DNA from: Nitrospirota bacterium
Lineage (GTDB): Bacteria; Nitrospirota; Thermodesulfovibrionia; UBA6902
Length of the DNA: 37,606 nt
Direction of reading: 5' to 3'
NCBI GenBank assembly: GCA_016213945.1
Contig: JACQZF010000074.1
Coordinates: forward strand, 1-37,606
Numbering within the stretch: the stretch's first letter is position 1; every line of letters starts with the position of its first letter. Positions 30,094 to 37,606 of this stretch are shown piece after piece. Below the pieces are notes generated by a model that saw only the letters and a program-made list of their open reading frames with translations, did no database searches and was not told the origin of the DNA. Position numbers and translations under genes: made by a program.

Positions 30094-31083
30094 ATGAAAG
30101 GTCAGGCAGAAACAAAGAAGCCAAAATGGCTGTTGTTCTTTTACAGCGTCCCGTCAAAGCCCGTGAACGCAAGGATGAAGATATGGAGGAGACTTGCAGC
30201 TGCGGGTGCGGTACAGTTTAAAGGCGCGGTCTACATCCTCCCGTACAGCGAAGAAAACTACGAGTTGTGCCAGTGGCTTGTCACTGAGGTTTCGTCGCTG
30301 AGAGGTGATGGGGCCTTTGTCAGCGTTAAGAGGATAGAGATAACAAAGGATGATGAGGTAATAGGGCTCTTCAATCATCAGAGGGACAGGCATTACAATG
30401 CTATCGCAAAGAAAGTGGACGAGCTTGAAAGAAAAGTTGGGAGCGCTGCAAAGGGAACGGGGACCCAGAACAATAAAAAACTCCCGGAGTTGTTCAATAA
30501 GCACATGAAAGAATTTGAAGCCGCACGGAAGGTAGACTTTTTCGGATCAAAGGCCGGGACCGCCTTGAAAAAGAAGTTTGATGCCCTGCTGAAAGAGATG
30601 AAAGGCCTGACAGTTCCCAATATCAGGCAAGTCCCGGAAGTGTCACCCCGTCGCATTGAGGACTATCAAAAAAAGACATGGGCCACAAGGAAGAGACCCT
30701 TTGTGGACAGGATGGCCTCGGCATGGCTGATCAAAAGATTCATTGACAAAAAGGCCGCCTTTAAATTTATAGATGAAAAAGACCTGGACGCTCTGGATAA
30801 AGCTGCGGTTGCCTTTGATGTTAGAGGCGGGGAGTTCACTCACGCCGGGGACATGTGCACCTTTGAGGCGCTTGTCAGTACCTTCGGCATAAAAGACAGA
30901 GCGGTAAAAAAGATTGCCGGGCTGGTCCATGAGCTTGATATAAAGGATGAAAAATACAAAAATCCGGAGGCGGCCGGAGTCGAAGATATTCTGGCAGGAA
31001 TACGAAAGACTGCAAAGGACGACGCGGAGACCCTTGAGAAGGGGATGGCCGTATTTGAGATGCTTTATGTTTCGAAAAGTTAA
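30094..31083 (+). CDS. chrB: ChrB-type chromate resistance protein
   Basis: The N-terminal half ('WLLFFYSVPSKPVNARMKIWRRLAAAGAVQFKGAVYILP') matches the ChrB N-terminal domain, a PaaX-like regulatory fold. The C-terminal half ('RPFVDRMASAWLIKRFID', 'VAFDVRGGEFTHAGDMCTFEALV') matches the ChrB C-terminal domain. ChrB is known as a chromate-sensing regulator or helper of the ChrA exporter. No chrA is present in the window; an MFS gene follows three genes later. I chose the ATG at 30094, giving 329 residues, because upstream residues overlap the operator. The USP gene begins 21 bases after the stop. Confidence 0.88.
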   Translation: MKGQAETKKPKWLLFFYSVPSKPVNARMKIWRRLAAAGAVQFKGAVYILPYSEENYELCQWLVTEVSSLRGDGAFVSVKRIEITKDDEVIGLFNHQRDRHYNAIAKKVDELERKVGSAAKGTGTQNNKKLPELFNKHMKEFEAARKVDFFGSKAGTALKKKFDALLKEMKGLTVPNIRQVPEVSPRRIEDYQKKTWATRKRPFVDRMASAWLIKRFIDKKAAFKFIDEKDLDALDKAAVAFDVRGGEFTHAGDMCTFEALVSTFGIKDRAVKKIAGLVHELDIKDEKYKNPEAAGVEDILAGIRKTAKDDAETLEKGMAVFEMLYVSKS

Positions 31084-31104
31084 TTAAACAAAAGGAGGAC
31101 AAAC

Positions 31105-31944
31105 ATGGATTATTCACAATCATGCCCGGTATCAATTCAAAAATTACTTTTAGCAACTGACGGTTCGATATATAGCGAGGGCGCTGTAAGAGAAGCGATA
31201 AATTTTGCAAAAAAGTGTTCAAGTAAACTTTATGCAATGACGGTCCTTGAGACAAACCCTGAGTATGAGACCATCGGCGGCAATGTTTTTGAAAAAGAAG
31301 AGATTGAGATGCGGAAGTACCTCGACTCCGTAAAAGCGCGGGCACTGCAGGAGGGCGTGGACTGCGAGACTATTTTCCATCACGGCGCAGAGCCGCATCA
31401 GGAAATAGTGGATGAGGCTGCTGAAAGAAAAATAGACATGATAATCATCGGCAGGCGCGGCCGCACAGGCCTGAAAAAATTCCTGATGGGAGAAGTGGCT
31501 TCAAAGGTCATCAGCCATGCATCATGCAAAATCCTTATTGTCCCGAAAGCAGCGAGGATTGAGTACAGGAATGTCCTTGTTGCTGCAGACGGTTCAACAC
31601 ACAGTAATGCCGCAGTTGCAGAGGCAATTGGGATAGCGAAAAGATGCGGGAGCGGCATTATCGCAGTCTCCGCAATGCGCGATGAAACCGAATCAGAAGA
31701 GGCAAAGGCAAATGTAGAGAAGGTTGTTGAAATGGCCCAAAAGGAGGGCGTTACGGTTGAAGCATTAACGCCAATCGGCAGGTCTTACGAGGTCATAGTC
31801 GAAACAGCAGGCGGCAGGGGCGTTGACCTGATAGTTATAGGGACATACGGCAAAACAGGACTTAAAAAAATCCTCATGGGAAGTTCAACTGAAAAGGTCA
31901 TCGGAAATGCGGGGTGTGCGGTGCTTGTAGTAAAGGCGACGTAA
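31105..31944 (+). CDS. Tandem universal stress protein (two UspA domains)
   Basis: Two UspA domains fill residues ~9-148 and ~150-279. Each starts with a beta strand and 'ATDGS' or 'AADGS'. The ATP-binding motif G-x2-G-x9-G-(S/T) is intact in the second domain ('GTYGKTGLKKILMGSS'), while the first has Glu at the last position ('GRRGRTGLKKFLMGEV'). The two halves may differ in nucleotide binding. A strong AGGAGG lies before the ATG. It sits in the ChrB operon and probably helps survival under oxyanion or redox stress; this role is inference. Confidence 0.92.
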   Translation: MDYSQSCPVSIQKLLLATDGSIYSEGAVREAINFAKKCSSKLYAMTVLETNPEYETIGGNVFEKEEIEMRKYLDSVKARALQEGVDCETIFHHGAEPHQEIVDEAAERKIDMIIIGRRGRTGLKKFLMGEVASKVISHASCKILIVPKAARIEYRNVLVAADGSTHSNAAVAEAIGIAKRCGSGIIAVSAMRDETESEEAKANVEKVVEMAQKEGVTVEALTPIGRSYEVIVETAGGRGVDLIVIGTYGKTGLKKILMGSSTEKVIGNAGCAVLVVKAT

Positions 31945-31967
31945 GTTTCTGAACATCACAGGAACCT

Positions 31968-32026
31968 GTCATTCCGGCTTGTTCGGAATCGTTCCTTAAG
32001 AAGGGTTCCCGGCAAGCGGAAATGAC
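31968..32026. repeat. Dispersed palindrome in the ChrB operon
   Basis: GTCATTCCGG at the left and GGAAATGAC at the right, with an inner 'cggcttgttcggaatc' hairpin. It separates the USP and DUF2148 genes within an otherwise tight operon. Confidence 0.65.
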
Positions 32027-32095
32027 GTTGAATATAATTATTAAAACTCGAAGCAATGCTTCAAAAAATATTTTTTAATTTAAAGGGAGGTTCAA

Positions 32096-32650
32096 ATGAA
32101 AGAAGTTACTGAGATGGTTGTAAAATTAATGGCTGCGTCAGCAAGGACTGCGCCGAAGGCTGGAGGCAAGGATTTTCTTGAGATAATTGTAATCACTAAA
32201 GAAGAGGATTTGAAAAAAATTGCTGATGCAATGAAAGGGTACGCTCCAAAAAGCACGAACGAGGCCTACTGGTTGAGGGATGCGTCCAACATTGAAAACT
32301 CGCAGGCCCTGCTTCTTGTGGGTTTAAGCAAGCCGGTTACAGCAGGCTATGACTGCGGAGCCTGCGGTTATCCGACATGCGGTGAGTTTGCAAAGAACAG
32401 GCAGATGAAAGATAAAGAGATGGGATACACAGGGCCTCATTGTGTGATGAGAATGATAGACATAGGAGTTGCCCTGGCGTCCGCAGCAAAGACCGCAAGT
32501 ATTCACAACGTTGACAACAGGGTCCAGCAGCGCGTCGGCGCCGCCGCAAGGGCGATTGGCCTTATCAAAGGTGAAGTAATCCTTGGGATACCGGTAAGCA
32601 TAACAGGAAAGAGTATTTACTATGACCGGCAGACCCCGGTGAAGCATTAA
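32096..32650 (+). CDS. DUF2148 ferredoxin-like protein
   Basis: 'CGACGYPTCGEFAKNRQMKDKEMGYTGPHC' carries four to five cysteines typical of the DUF2148 family, which resembles ferredoxin-type Fe-S domains. The family is often found in anaerobes; its redox partner is not known. The helical C-terminus ('ASAAKTASIHNVDNRVQQRVGAAARAIGL') is also family-like. The length of 184 residues is normal. GGGAGG precedes the ATG. The MFS gene starts 7 bases after the stop, so they are surely co-transcribed. Here it may feed electrons to oxyanion handling; inference only. Confidence 0.88.
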   Translation: MKEVTEMVVKLMAASARTAPKAGGKDFLEIIVITKEEDLKKIADAMKGYAPKSTNEAYWLRDASNIENSQALLLVGLSKPVTAGYDCGACGYPTCGEFAKNRQMKDKEMGYTGPHCVMRMIDIGVALASAAKTASIHNVDNRVQQRVGAAARAIGLIKGEVILGIPVSITGKSIYYDRQTPVKH

Positions 32651-32657
32651 TTAAATC

Positions 32658-33872
32658 ATGGCAAAAGTACTCTCACCCTTCGCGTCACTCTGCACGGTAG
32701 GCTTCTTTGCAAGGCTTTCCTATGCGCTTGCAAGAAGCCCGGTGCTCCCGCTTTTTGCGCTTTATCTTGGAGCAGGGCCTGAAGCGATCGGGTTTGCGGT
32801 AGGAATTTCAACTGTGACAGGGATATTCTTCAAGCTTCCTTCGGGAGCGCTGTCAGATGTGATAGGAAGAAAAAGGACTATGCTGATAGGTCTGGTCGTA
32901 TTTGCGGTTATGCCTTTCACCTATCTCTTTGTAAAAGATTATCAATTGCTCGTCGTGATACGGTTTATCCACGGACTCGCTACGGCTGTCTACGGCCCCG
33001 TTTCAATGGCGGTTGTTGCCGACGTGGCTGGTGCAAAAAAAGGCGAGATGCTCTCATGGTTCTCATCAGTCACCATTATAGGGAACCTCGTTGGCGCGCC
33101 AGTGGGAGGATTCATTCTGCATAGTATGGCATCAGACAGTCCGTCCCTCGCAGAGTTTCAAACCGTCTATATCGTAAGCGGCATTGCAGGAATGACATCG
33201 CTCCTGATAGCGCTAAAACTTTTGGCACACAGGGAAAGAGTCGAAAAGGGAAAGAGCCTCAGGGAGTCGTACAGCAGATTTCTTTCCGGGATAAAAGAAG
33301 TAGTAAGCGACAGGCGAGTGGTAATCACGTCAAATATGGAAGGCTTGCAGAACCTGACAGTAGGAGCATTGGAGGCCTTTCTTCCAATCTATGCAGTAAC
33401 GGTTGCCGGACTAAATGAATTTCAGGCAGGACTTTTGTGGGGAATACAGGTGCTTGCAACGATCCTGTCCAAACCCATTATGGGAAAGGCATCCGACAAA
33501 TATGGAAGAAAGCCTCTTATTACAGCAGGAATGATCTTATGCGCATTGTCCTTTGGAGCGATTCCGATGCTGCATAACTTTTATCTGCTCATGATTACTG
33601 CAATCGTTTTCGGTTTCGGAGAGGCCTTTGTTACCTCATCCTCTGCAGCGCTCGTTGCTGATATATGCAAGGAAAAGCATTTTGGGACAGCGATGGGAAC
33701 ATTCGGGACAATCTTCGATATAGGCCATGCAGCAGGACCTATACTCGCTGGGATATTGATAGCAAAGTTTGATTATCGTTATTCCTTCTGGATAATGTCC
33801 CTGCTGCTTTTGGTCTCTGTGCCGGTTTTTATTGCCGGTGTAAACATAAAACAGAAAACCGAAGAGGCATAA
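32658..33872 (+). CDS. MFS transporter
   Basis: About twelve hydrophobic segments in 404 residues. 'PSGALSDVIGRKRTMLIGL' is the classic MFS loop 2-3 motif (GxLsDxxGRKR), repeated in the second half as 'KASDKYGRKPLITAGM'. It shares an operon with ChrB, USP and DUF2148 genes. ChrB-MFS pairs without ChrA are a plausible alternative route for oxyanion or drug efflux. The substrate is unknown. Confidence 0.9.
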   Translation: MAKVLSPFASLCTVGFFARLSYALARSPVLPLFALYLGAGPEAIGFAVGISTVTGIFFKLPSGALSDVIGRKRTMLIGLVVFAVMPFTYLFVKDYQLLVVIRFIHGLATAVYGPVSMAVVADVAGAKKGEMLSWFSSVTIIGNLVGAPVGGFILHSMASDSPSLAEFQTVYIVSGIAGMTSLLIALKLLAHRERVEKGKSLRESYSRFLSGIKEVVSDRRVVITSNMEGLQNLTVGALEAFLPIYAVTVAGLNEFQAGLLWGIQVLATILSKPIMGKASDKYGRKPLITAGMILCALSFGAIPMLHNFYLLMITAIVFGFGEAFVTSSSAALVADICKEKHFGTAMGTFGTIFDIGHAAGPILAGILIAKFDYRYSFWIMSLLLLVSVPVFIAGVNIKQKTEEA

Positions 33873-33980
33873 ACCGGTTTCTTTTAAAGAGGCTTTCAAA
33901 TATTGGTTGAAGCCCGGATTTATAGCATGTGTAGATAGTTCTATACGCAGCAGGTGACGAACATTGATAAGGCTGGTGCA

Positions 33981-36900
33981 ATGAGCGCTTTATTTAAAGG
34001 AAGTATTAAAAAAAATGTATGCCTTCCGTTGACGAATATCAAAGGAAGCCACGTCCGGAAATACCGTTATTTCAGATACCTTCTTGGTCACAACCAGGCA
34101 GCGCTGAATGCCATGTCCTCGATAGAACAGTTGTACTACGGAGGCAACCCCTACAGTCTTGAACAGGTCCGTTTCCATTATGAGACACTGCTTGAAGCAG
34201 TCAGCGGCATCATCTATTCACTTGAGAAGATTTCAGGAAAGACCTTCGCTGCTCTGGCAAACACCACTGACAGGCTGGACAAACTCATTTCCGAACATTT
34301 ATCACCTGACGTCACGCCTATTAAAGGCGGCTATGTAATTTCCTTTGACCAACTAAAGACAGATATGAGCAAGGCTATCGGCGCAAAAGCGGCGAATCTT
34401 GCGCTTATCAGAAATGTCATCGGACTGCCTGTCCCGGATGGCTTTGCAGTCTCCGCGCATGCATTCGACAGCTTCATTACCGGGAATAAACTCACAGGGC
34501 CCATACGGAGGGAACTCTCTCGCATATCCCCGGAGACTGCTGATACACTTGAAGAGGCAGGCAAACAGATACAGGCAATGATTATGGACGCTGAAGTCCC
34601 CGAAAAAATATCCCGTGAAATTGTTAAGGCATATGACTTAATCGCACACAAGGCGGGAAGTAATGTCCGGATAGCAATGCGGAGCAGCGCAATAGGTGAG
34701 GACACTGAGGCAACCTTTGCCGGTCAGTACAGGACAGAGCTTAACGTCGGCAGGCATGATCTGGACACGGCTTACAAGACCATTGTTGCGAGCAAGTATT
34801 CAGGCAGGGCCATTGCCTACAGACTGCGTTACGGTCTTTCCGACAGGGAGACGCCCATGTGTGTAGCGGGGATCGTTATGCTGAATTCGCATGCAAGCGG
34901 CGTTATGTATACCGGCGATTCATCCGCCATGTCCGACACGATTACCATAGCCTCACTCTGGGGGCTTGGCGAACGGCTTGTAGACGGGAGCGCTCCATCC
35001 GATGTTTTCACTGTAGCAAGAACTGATGGGACGATAATCAGGAAAGAGATCAGCAGAAAGAACGAACGTCTCGTCATTTCCGAAACAGGCAGCCTGCAGA
35101 CGGAGGAAGTGCCTGATGACAAAAAGGAAATGCCTTCAATTAATGACAGAACTATCTTTCTTCTACATGAACACGGTCTGGCGCTCGAAAAATATTTCGG
35201 CGGCCCTCAGGACGTTGAGTGGGCTTTAGACGGAAACGGCAACCTCTTCATCCTTCAGTCAAGGCCTTTGAGCATGCAGCAGCCTGCTGCCTGGAGCGGG
35301 AAGCAAATCGATTCCGGAAAATATCCGGTCATATTTTCAAAAGGCAAGACGGCCTCTTCAGGTACGGCCGTGGGAAAGGCATTTATAATGGGGCATGACA
35401 AAGACCTGTCCTCAACAGGCGATGGCCTTATACTCGTTGCCGGCACTGCCTCACCTGAATATGCAAAGCTCATCGGGAAAGTAAAAGGGATCATCACGGA
35501 CATAGGAAGTCCGGCAAGCCATCTCTCATCCGTTGCCCGTGAGTTCGGGATTCCCATGATAGTTGATGCGCGGGATGCCATGTCCCTGCTGACCGATGGC
35601 GAAATGATCACTATGTCGGCGGATACGGCAACAGTTTACAGAGGTATCGTTGATGAACTTATAGAGGAAATGAGGCCGGCCAGGAAACATATCTTCGAGA
35701 GCCCCGTCCATAACAAGACCCGGCGCATCCTTGACAGCATCTCGCCGCTGACGCTCACTGACCCGTCTGCGCCGTCATTTATACCTGAGGCCTGCAGGAC
35801 CATTCATGACATTATCCGCTATGCGCACGAGGGGGCTATGAAAGCCATGTTCGGCATTACAGACGAAGCTGAGGAAGTCCGTTCAATAAAATTAACGGCA
35901 AAGGTCCCATTGGACCTTCGTCTTATAGACCTTGGAGGCGGGCTTAGGGCGGGACTGACCACCTGCCATGAAGTTACTCCTGAGCAGATCGAATCATTCC
36001 CCATGAATGCAATATGGAAGGGATTTACCCACCCCGGGATCAAATGGGAGGGAACAATAAACCTTACGACAAATAATCTCATGACACTTTTTGCCTCGAG
36101 TGCAATCTCGGAAATTGGAGAGATGCCCGGGGGGATAAGCTATGCGATTATTTCAAGGGATTACATGAACCTCAGCGCGAAGTTCGGTTATCATTTTACC
36201 ACCATCGACGCTATGTGCAGTGAAAACAGCAATCAGAACTACGTATCGATCCAGTTCGCAGGCGGCGCCGGGAACTATTATGGAAAGGCTTTGAGGATAT
36301 CTCTCCTCAGAAATGTTCTCAGCAGGCTTGGATTTCAGGTCTCGATGAAGGGCGACCTGCTCGACGCATTAATTTCAGGCTATGACAGGCCCGCGCTTGA
36401 GGACAAGCTCGACCAGCTTGGGAGGCTCTTTGCTGCATCGCGGCTTTTGGATATGACTCTATCAGGCCGGAACGACGTAGATATCCTGACTGAGGCCTTT
36501 TTTAACGGCACATATGATTTTCTTTCGATAAAGCGGGCTGATGAACTAAAAGAATTTTATACACACGGCGGTTACTGGAAGCGTACGGTGGAAGACGGAC
36601 ATGCATATTGTGTCCAGGACAGCTCTAAGGAATACGTAATTGCGTCCGGCACCGCAGGCATTGCCGGAAAAATTATCGGCTCGAAGGTTCAGGAACTCCT
36701 CGACAATATCGAGGCTTATTACTACTTCCCTCTGGCCATAGTGAGAAACGGCAAAATATCGGATGGAACAGTTAGCGTCATGGTTAAACCGATGAAAGGG
36801 CATATTGACAGGGCAGGAGGCATCGCCTTCGGCATACGGAACAGCAGTAATTATTACGTCATACGAATAAACGCCCTTGAAGACAACGTTATTCTGTTTG

Positions 36901-37154
36901 AGTACGTCAATGGCAAACGGCGCCAGCGTATGGCGGTCAATGAAAAGATTCATTCCAATATATGGTATAACCTGTCGGTCCAAATTCGGGGAAGCAGCAT
37001 CAGAGGATTTATAGACAACAGGCCGGTAATTACATATACAACCGACAATTGCATTAAAGGATTTATCGGGCTCTGGACAAAGGCAGACTCGGTCACATGG
37101 TTCGACAATCTGACAATTGAAACCGAAGGCCGCCGGCAGATAATAGAATTCTGA
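33981..37154 (+). CDS. PEP-synthase-like phosphotransferase with concanavalin-like C-terminal domain
   Basis: Residues ~112-423 form the ATP-binding (PPDK N-terminal) domain, including 'GAKAANLALIRNVIGLPVPDGFAVS', 'RSSAIGEDTEATFAGQ' and 'DVEWALDGNGNLFILQSRPL'. Residues ~450-556 are the swivelling phosphohistidine domain; His514 in 'GSPASHLSSVAREFGIP' is the likely phosphocarrier. The PEP/pyruvate TIM barrel of PpsA is absent. Residues ~560-900 form a domain I cannot name ('GYHFTTIDAMCSENSNQNYVSIQFAGGAGNYYG'). Residues ~913-1050 resemble a LamG/DUF1080 concanavalin-like fold. No signal peptide is visible. A GTG nine codons upstream (33954) is an alternative start. A PP2C gene follows 4 bases later. 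The acceptor of the phosphate is unknown. Confidence 0.8.
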   Translation: MSALFKGSIKKNVCLPLTNIKGSHVRKYRYFRYLLGHNQAALNAMSSIEQLYYGGNPYSLEQVRFHYETLLEAVSGIIYSLEKISGKTFAALANTTDRLDKLISEHLSPDVTPIKGGYVISFDQLKTDMSKAIGAKAANLALIRNVIGLPVPDGFAVSAHAFDSFITGNKLTGPIRRELSRISPETADTLEEAGKQIQAMIMDAEVPEKISREIVKAYDLIAHKAGSNVRIAMRSSAIGEDTEATFAGQYRTELNVGRHDLDTAYKTIVASKYSGRAIAYRLRYGLSDRETPMCVAGIVMLNSHASGVMYTGDSSAMSDTITIASLWGLGERLVDGSAPSDVFTVARTDGTIIRKEISRKNERLVISETGSLQTEEVPDDKKEMPSINDRTIFLLHEHGLALEKYFGGPQDVEWALDGNGNLFILQSRPLSMQQPAAWSGKQIDSGKYPVIFSKGKTASSGTAVGKAFIMGHDKDLSSTGDGLILVAGTASPEYAKLIGKVKGIITDIGSPASHLSSVAREFGIPMIVDARDAMSLLTDGEMITMSADTATVYRGIVDELIEEMRPARKHIFESPVHNKTRRILDSISPLTLTDPSAPSFIPEACRTIHDIIRYAHEGAMKAMFGITDEAEEVRSIKLTAKVPLDLRLIDLGGGLRAGLTTCHEVTPEQIESFPMNAIWKGFTHPGIKWEGTINLTTNNLMTLFASSAISEIGEMPGGISYAIISRDYMNLSAKFGYHFTTIDAMCSENSNQNYVSIQFAGGAGNYYGKALRISLLRNVLSRLGFQVSMKGDLLDALISGYDRPALEDKLDQLGRLFAASRLLDMTLSGRNDVDILTEAFFNGTYDFLSIKRADELKEFYTHGGYWKRTVEDGHAYCVQDSSKEYVIASGTAGIAGKIIGSKVQELLDNIEAYYYFPLAIVRNGKISDGTVSVMVKPMKGHIDRAGGIAFGIRNSSNYYVIRINALEDNVILFEYVNGKRRQRMAVNEKIHSNIWYNLSVQIRGSSIRGFIDNRPVITYTTDNCIKGFIGLWTKADSVTWFDNLTIETEGRRQIIEF

Positions 37155-37158
37155 ATTT

Positions 37159-37485
37159 ATGAAAGCAACCAGCAGGAGCGACAGGGGGACAAAAAGACGG
37201 AAAAACAGAGATGCTGTCCTGATAGACTGCGAGAGAGAAATGTTTTTTCTTGCCGACGGACTTGGCGGCGGTCATCCTGCCGGGGAAATAGCAAGCGATA
37301 CCTCAGTTAGAACTGCTTATGACTATCTGAAAGACAGGCTGCATGATGAAACGGACATCAAACATCTCCTTGCCGAAGCAGTGAAACATGCGCACCACTG
37401 CCTGCAAAAATTATCGGGAAAAGACAGGACGCTGAAAGGGATGGGCACAACAATTGTTCTTATGATAATTAGAGTCTGTTTATAA
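37159..37485 (+). pseudogene. PP2C-type protein phosphatase, interrupted by a mobile-element end
   Basis: 'FLADGLGGGHPAGEIASDTSV' is the PP2C motif II with metal-binding Asp, preceded by 'KNRDAVLID' at the motif I position. The family continues through 'GMGTTIVLMII' into a segment ending in 'GDSR', but here the frame meets 'TTAGAGTCTGTTTATAAAC' at 37469 and stops at 37485. About half of the ~240-residue domain is missing. It starts 4 bases after the PEP-synthase-like gene and was probably translated with it. As it stands, the phosphatase should be inactive. A second part may lie beyond the insertion, outside the window. Confidence 0.7.
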
Positions 37486-37606
37486 ACCGTCGTTTTTTCG
37501 ACGGGGACGCAGTTTTCTATCATCTTTCCCAGTTCTTTGCCGTTGCATCGAGACACGGGATCACTTTCGCAGCCCGCTGCATCAATATTTCCGTTTTTTT
37601 GGCGCA
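37469..37606. mobile_element. Probable insertion-sequence end (partial, runs off the window)
   Basis: TTAGAGTCTGTTTATAAAC (37469-37487) resembles the terminal repeat of the MITE-like element at 16098-16269 (TTAGAGTCTGTCCATAAAC). Next comes a perfect hairpin CCGTCG-TTTTTT-CGACGG at 37488-37505, a typical stop signal near an IS end. On the minus strand an open frame from the window edge reads 'AKKTEILMQRAAKVIPCLDA' and ends before the hairpin; it could be a transposase C-terminus. I cannot name the family. Confidence 0.5.

Overview
The window looks like chromosomal DNA of a Gram-negative, mid-GC bacterium, possibly an environmental Nitrospirota or Desulfobacterota lineage. This is inferred from an outer-membrane DUF3187 barrel, a lipoprotein signal, very large secreted surface proteins, and many short dispersed palindromes. 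The lineage cannot be proven from this sequence alone. No rRNA, tRNA or CRISPR array was recognised.

Region 1 (1-13877, +) is a surface/secretion block. It holds a 5'-truncated propeller/helical protein, then a 2973-residue exported protein with Ig-like domains and five glycine-rich units in an A-B-A-B-A order, then a DUF3187 outer-membrane protein with its own apparently leaderless promoter. Region 2 (14028-18423) is housekeeping: a small possible nuclease-fold protein, a lipase-like hydrolase overlapping an untracked 48-residue Cys-rich protein, dCMP deaminase, a DUF72 protein with a histone-like tail, and MnmA. Two of these genes (hydrolase, mnmA) carry dispersed repeats inserted in frame. 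Region 3 (18659-22240, +) has a YkgJ-type Cys cluster protein, a FabL-like reductase, an acyl carrier protein fused to a zinc ribbon, and a FabF-like ketosynthase. The last three form a plausible small acyl-chain module.

Region 4 (22423-25956) is a decaying accessory island of phage/defence-type genes. It contains two broken ORF6N genes, a KilA-N gene, an AlbA_2/RecG-like gene, and two copies of a ~145 bp segment carrying the 5' end of a DUF262 (GmrSD-type) gene. Both copies are broken at the same codon, and each lies just upstream of a different gene. Perfect 25-26 bp palindromes lie inside the ORF6N and KilA-N coding sequences.

Region 5 (26064-29805) is a znuABC-type metal importer on the minus strand, divergent from an MFS exporter, with a 20 bp palindromic operator over the shared promoter. 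Region 6 (30094-37606, +) is a probable operon: ChrB, tandem universal stress protein, DUF2148 ferredoxin-like protein, MFS transporter, a PEP-synthase-like phosphotransferase ending in a concanavalin-like domain, and a PP2C phosphatase cut by a mobile-element end at the window edge. The ChrB promoter carries an operator core nearly identical to the znuA one, which suggests common metal/oxyanion control. Regions 4 and 6 are the most likely to hold something undescribed.
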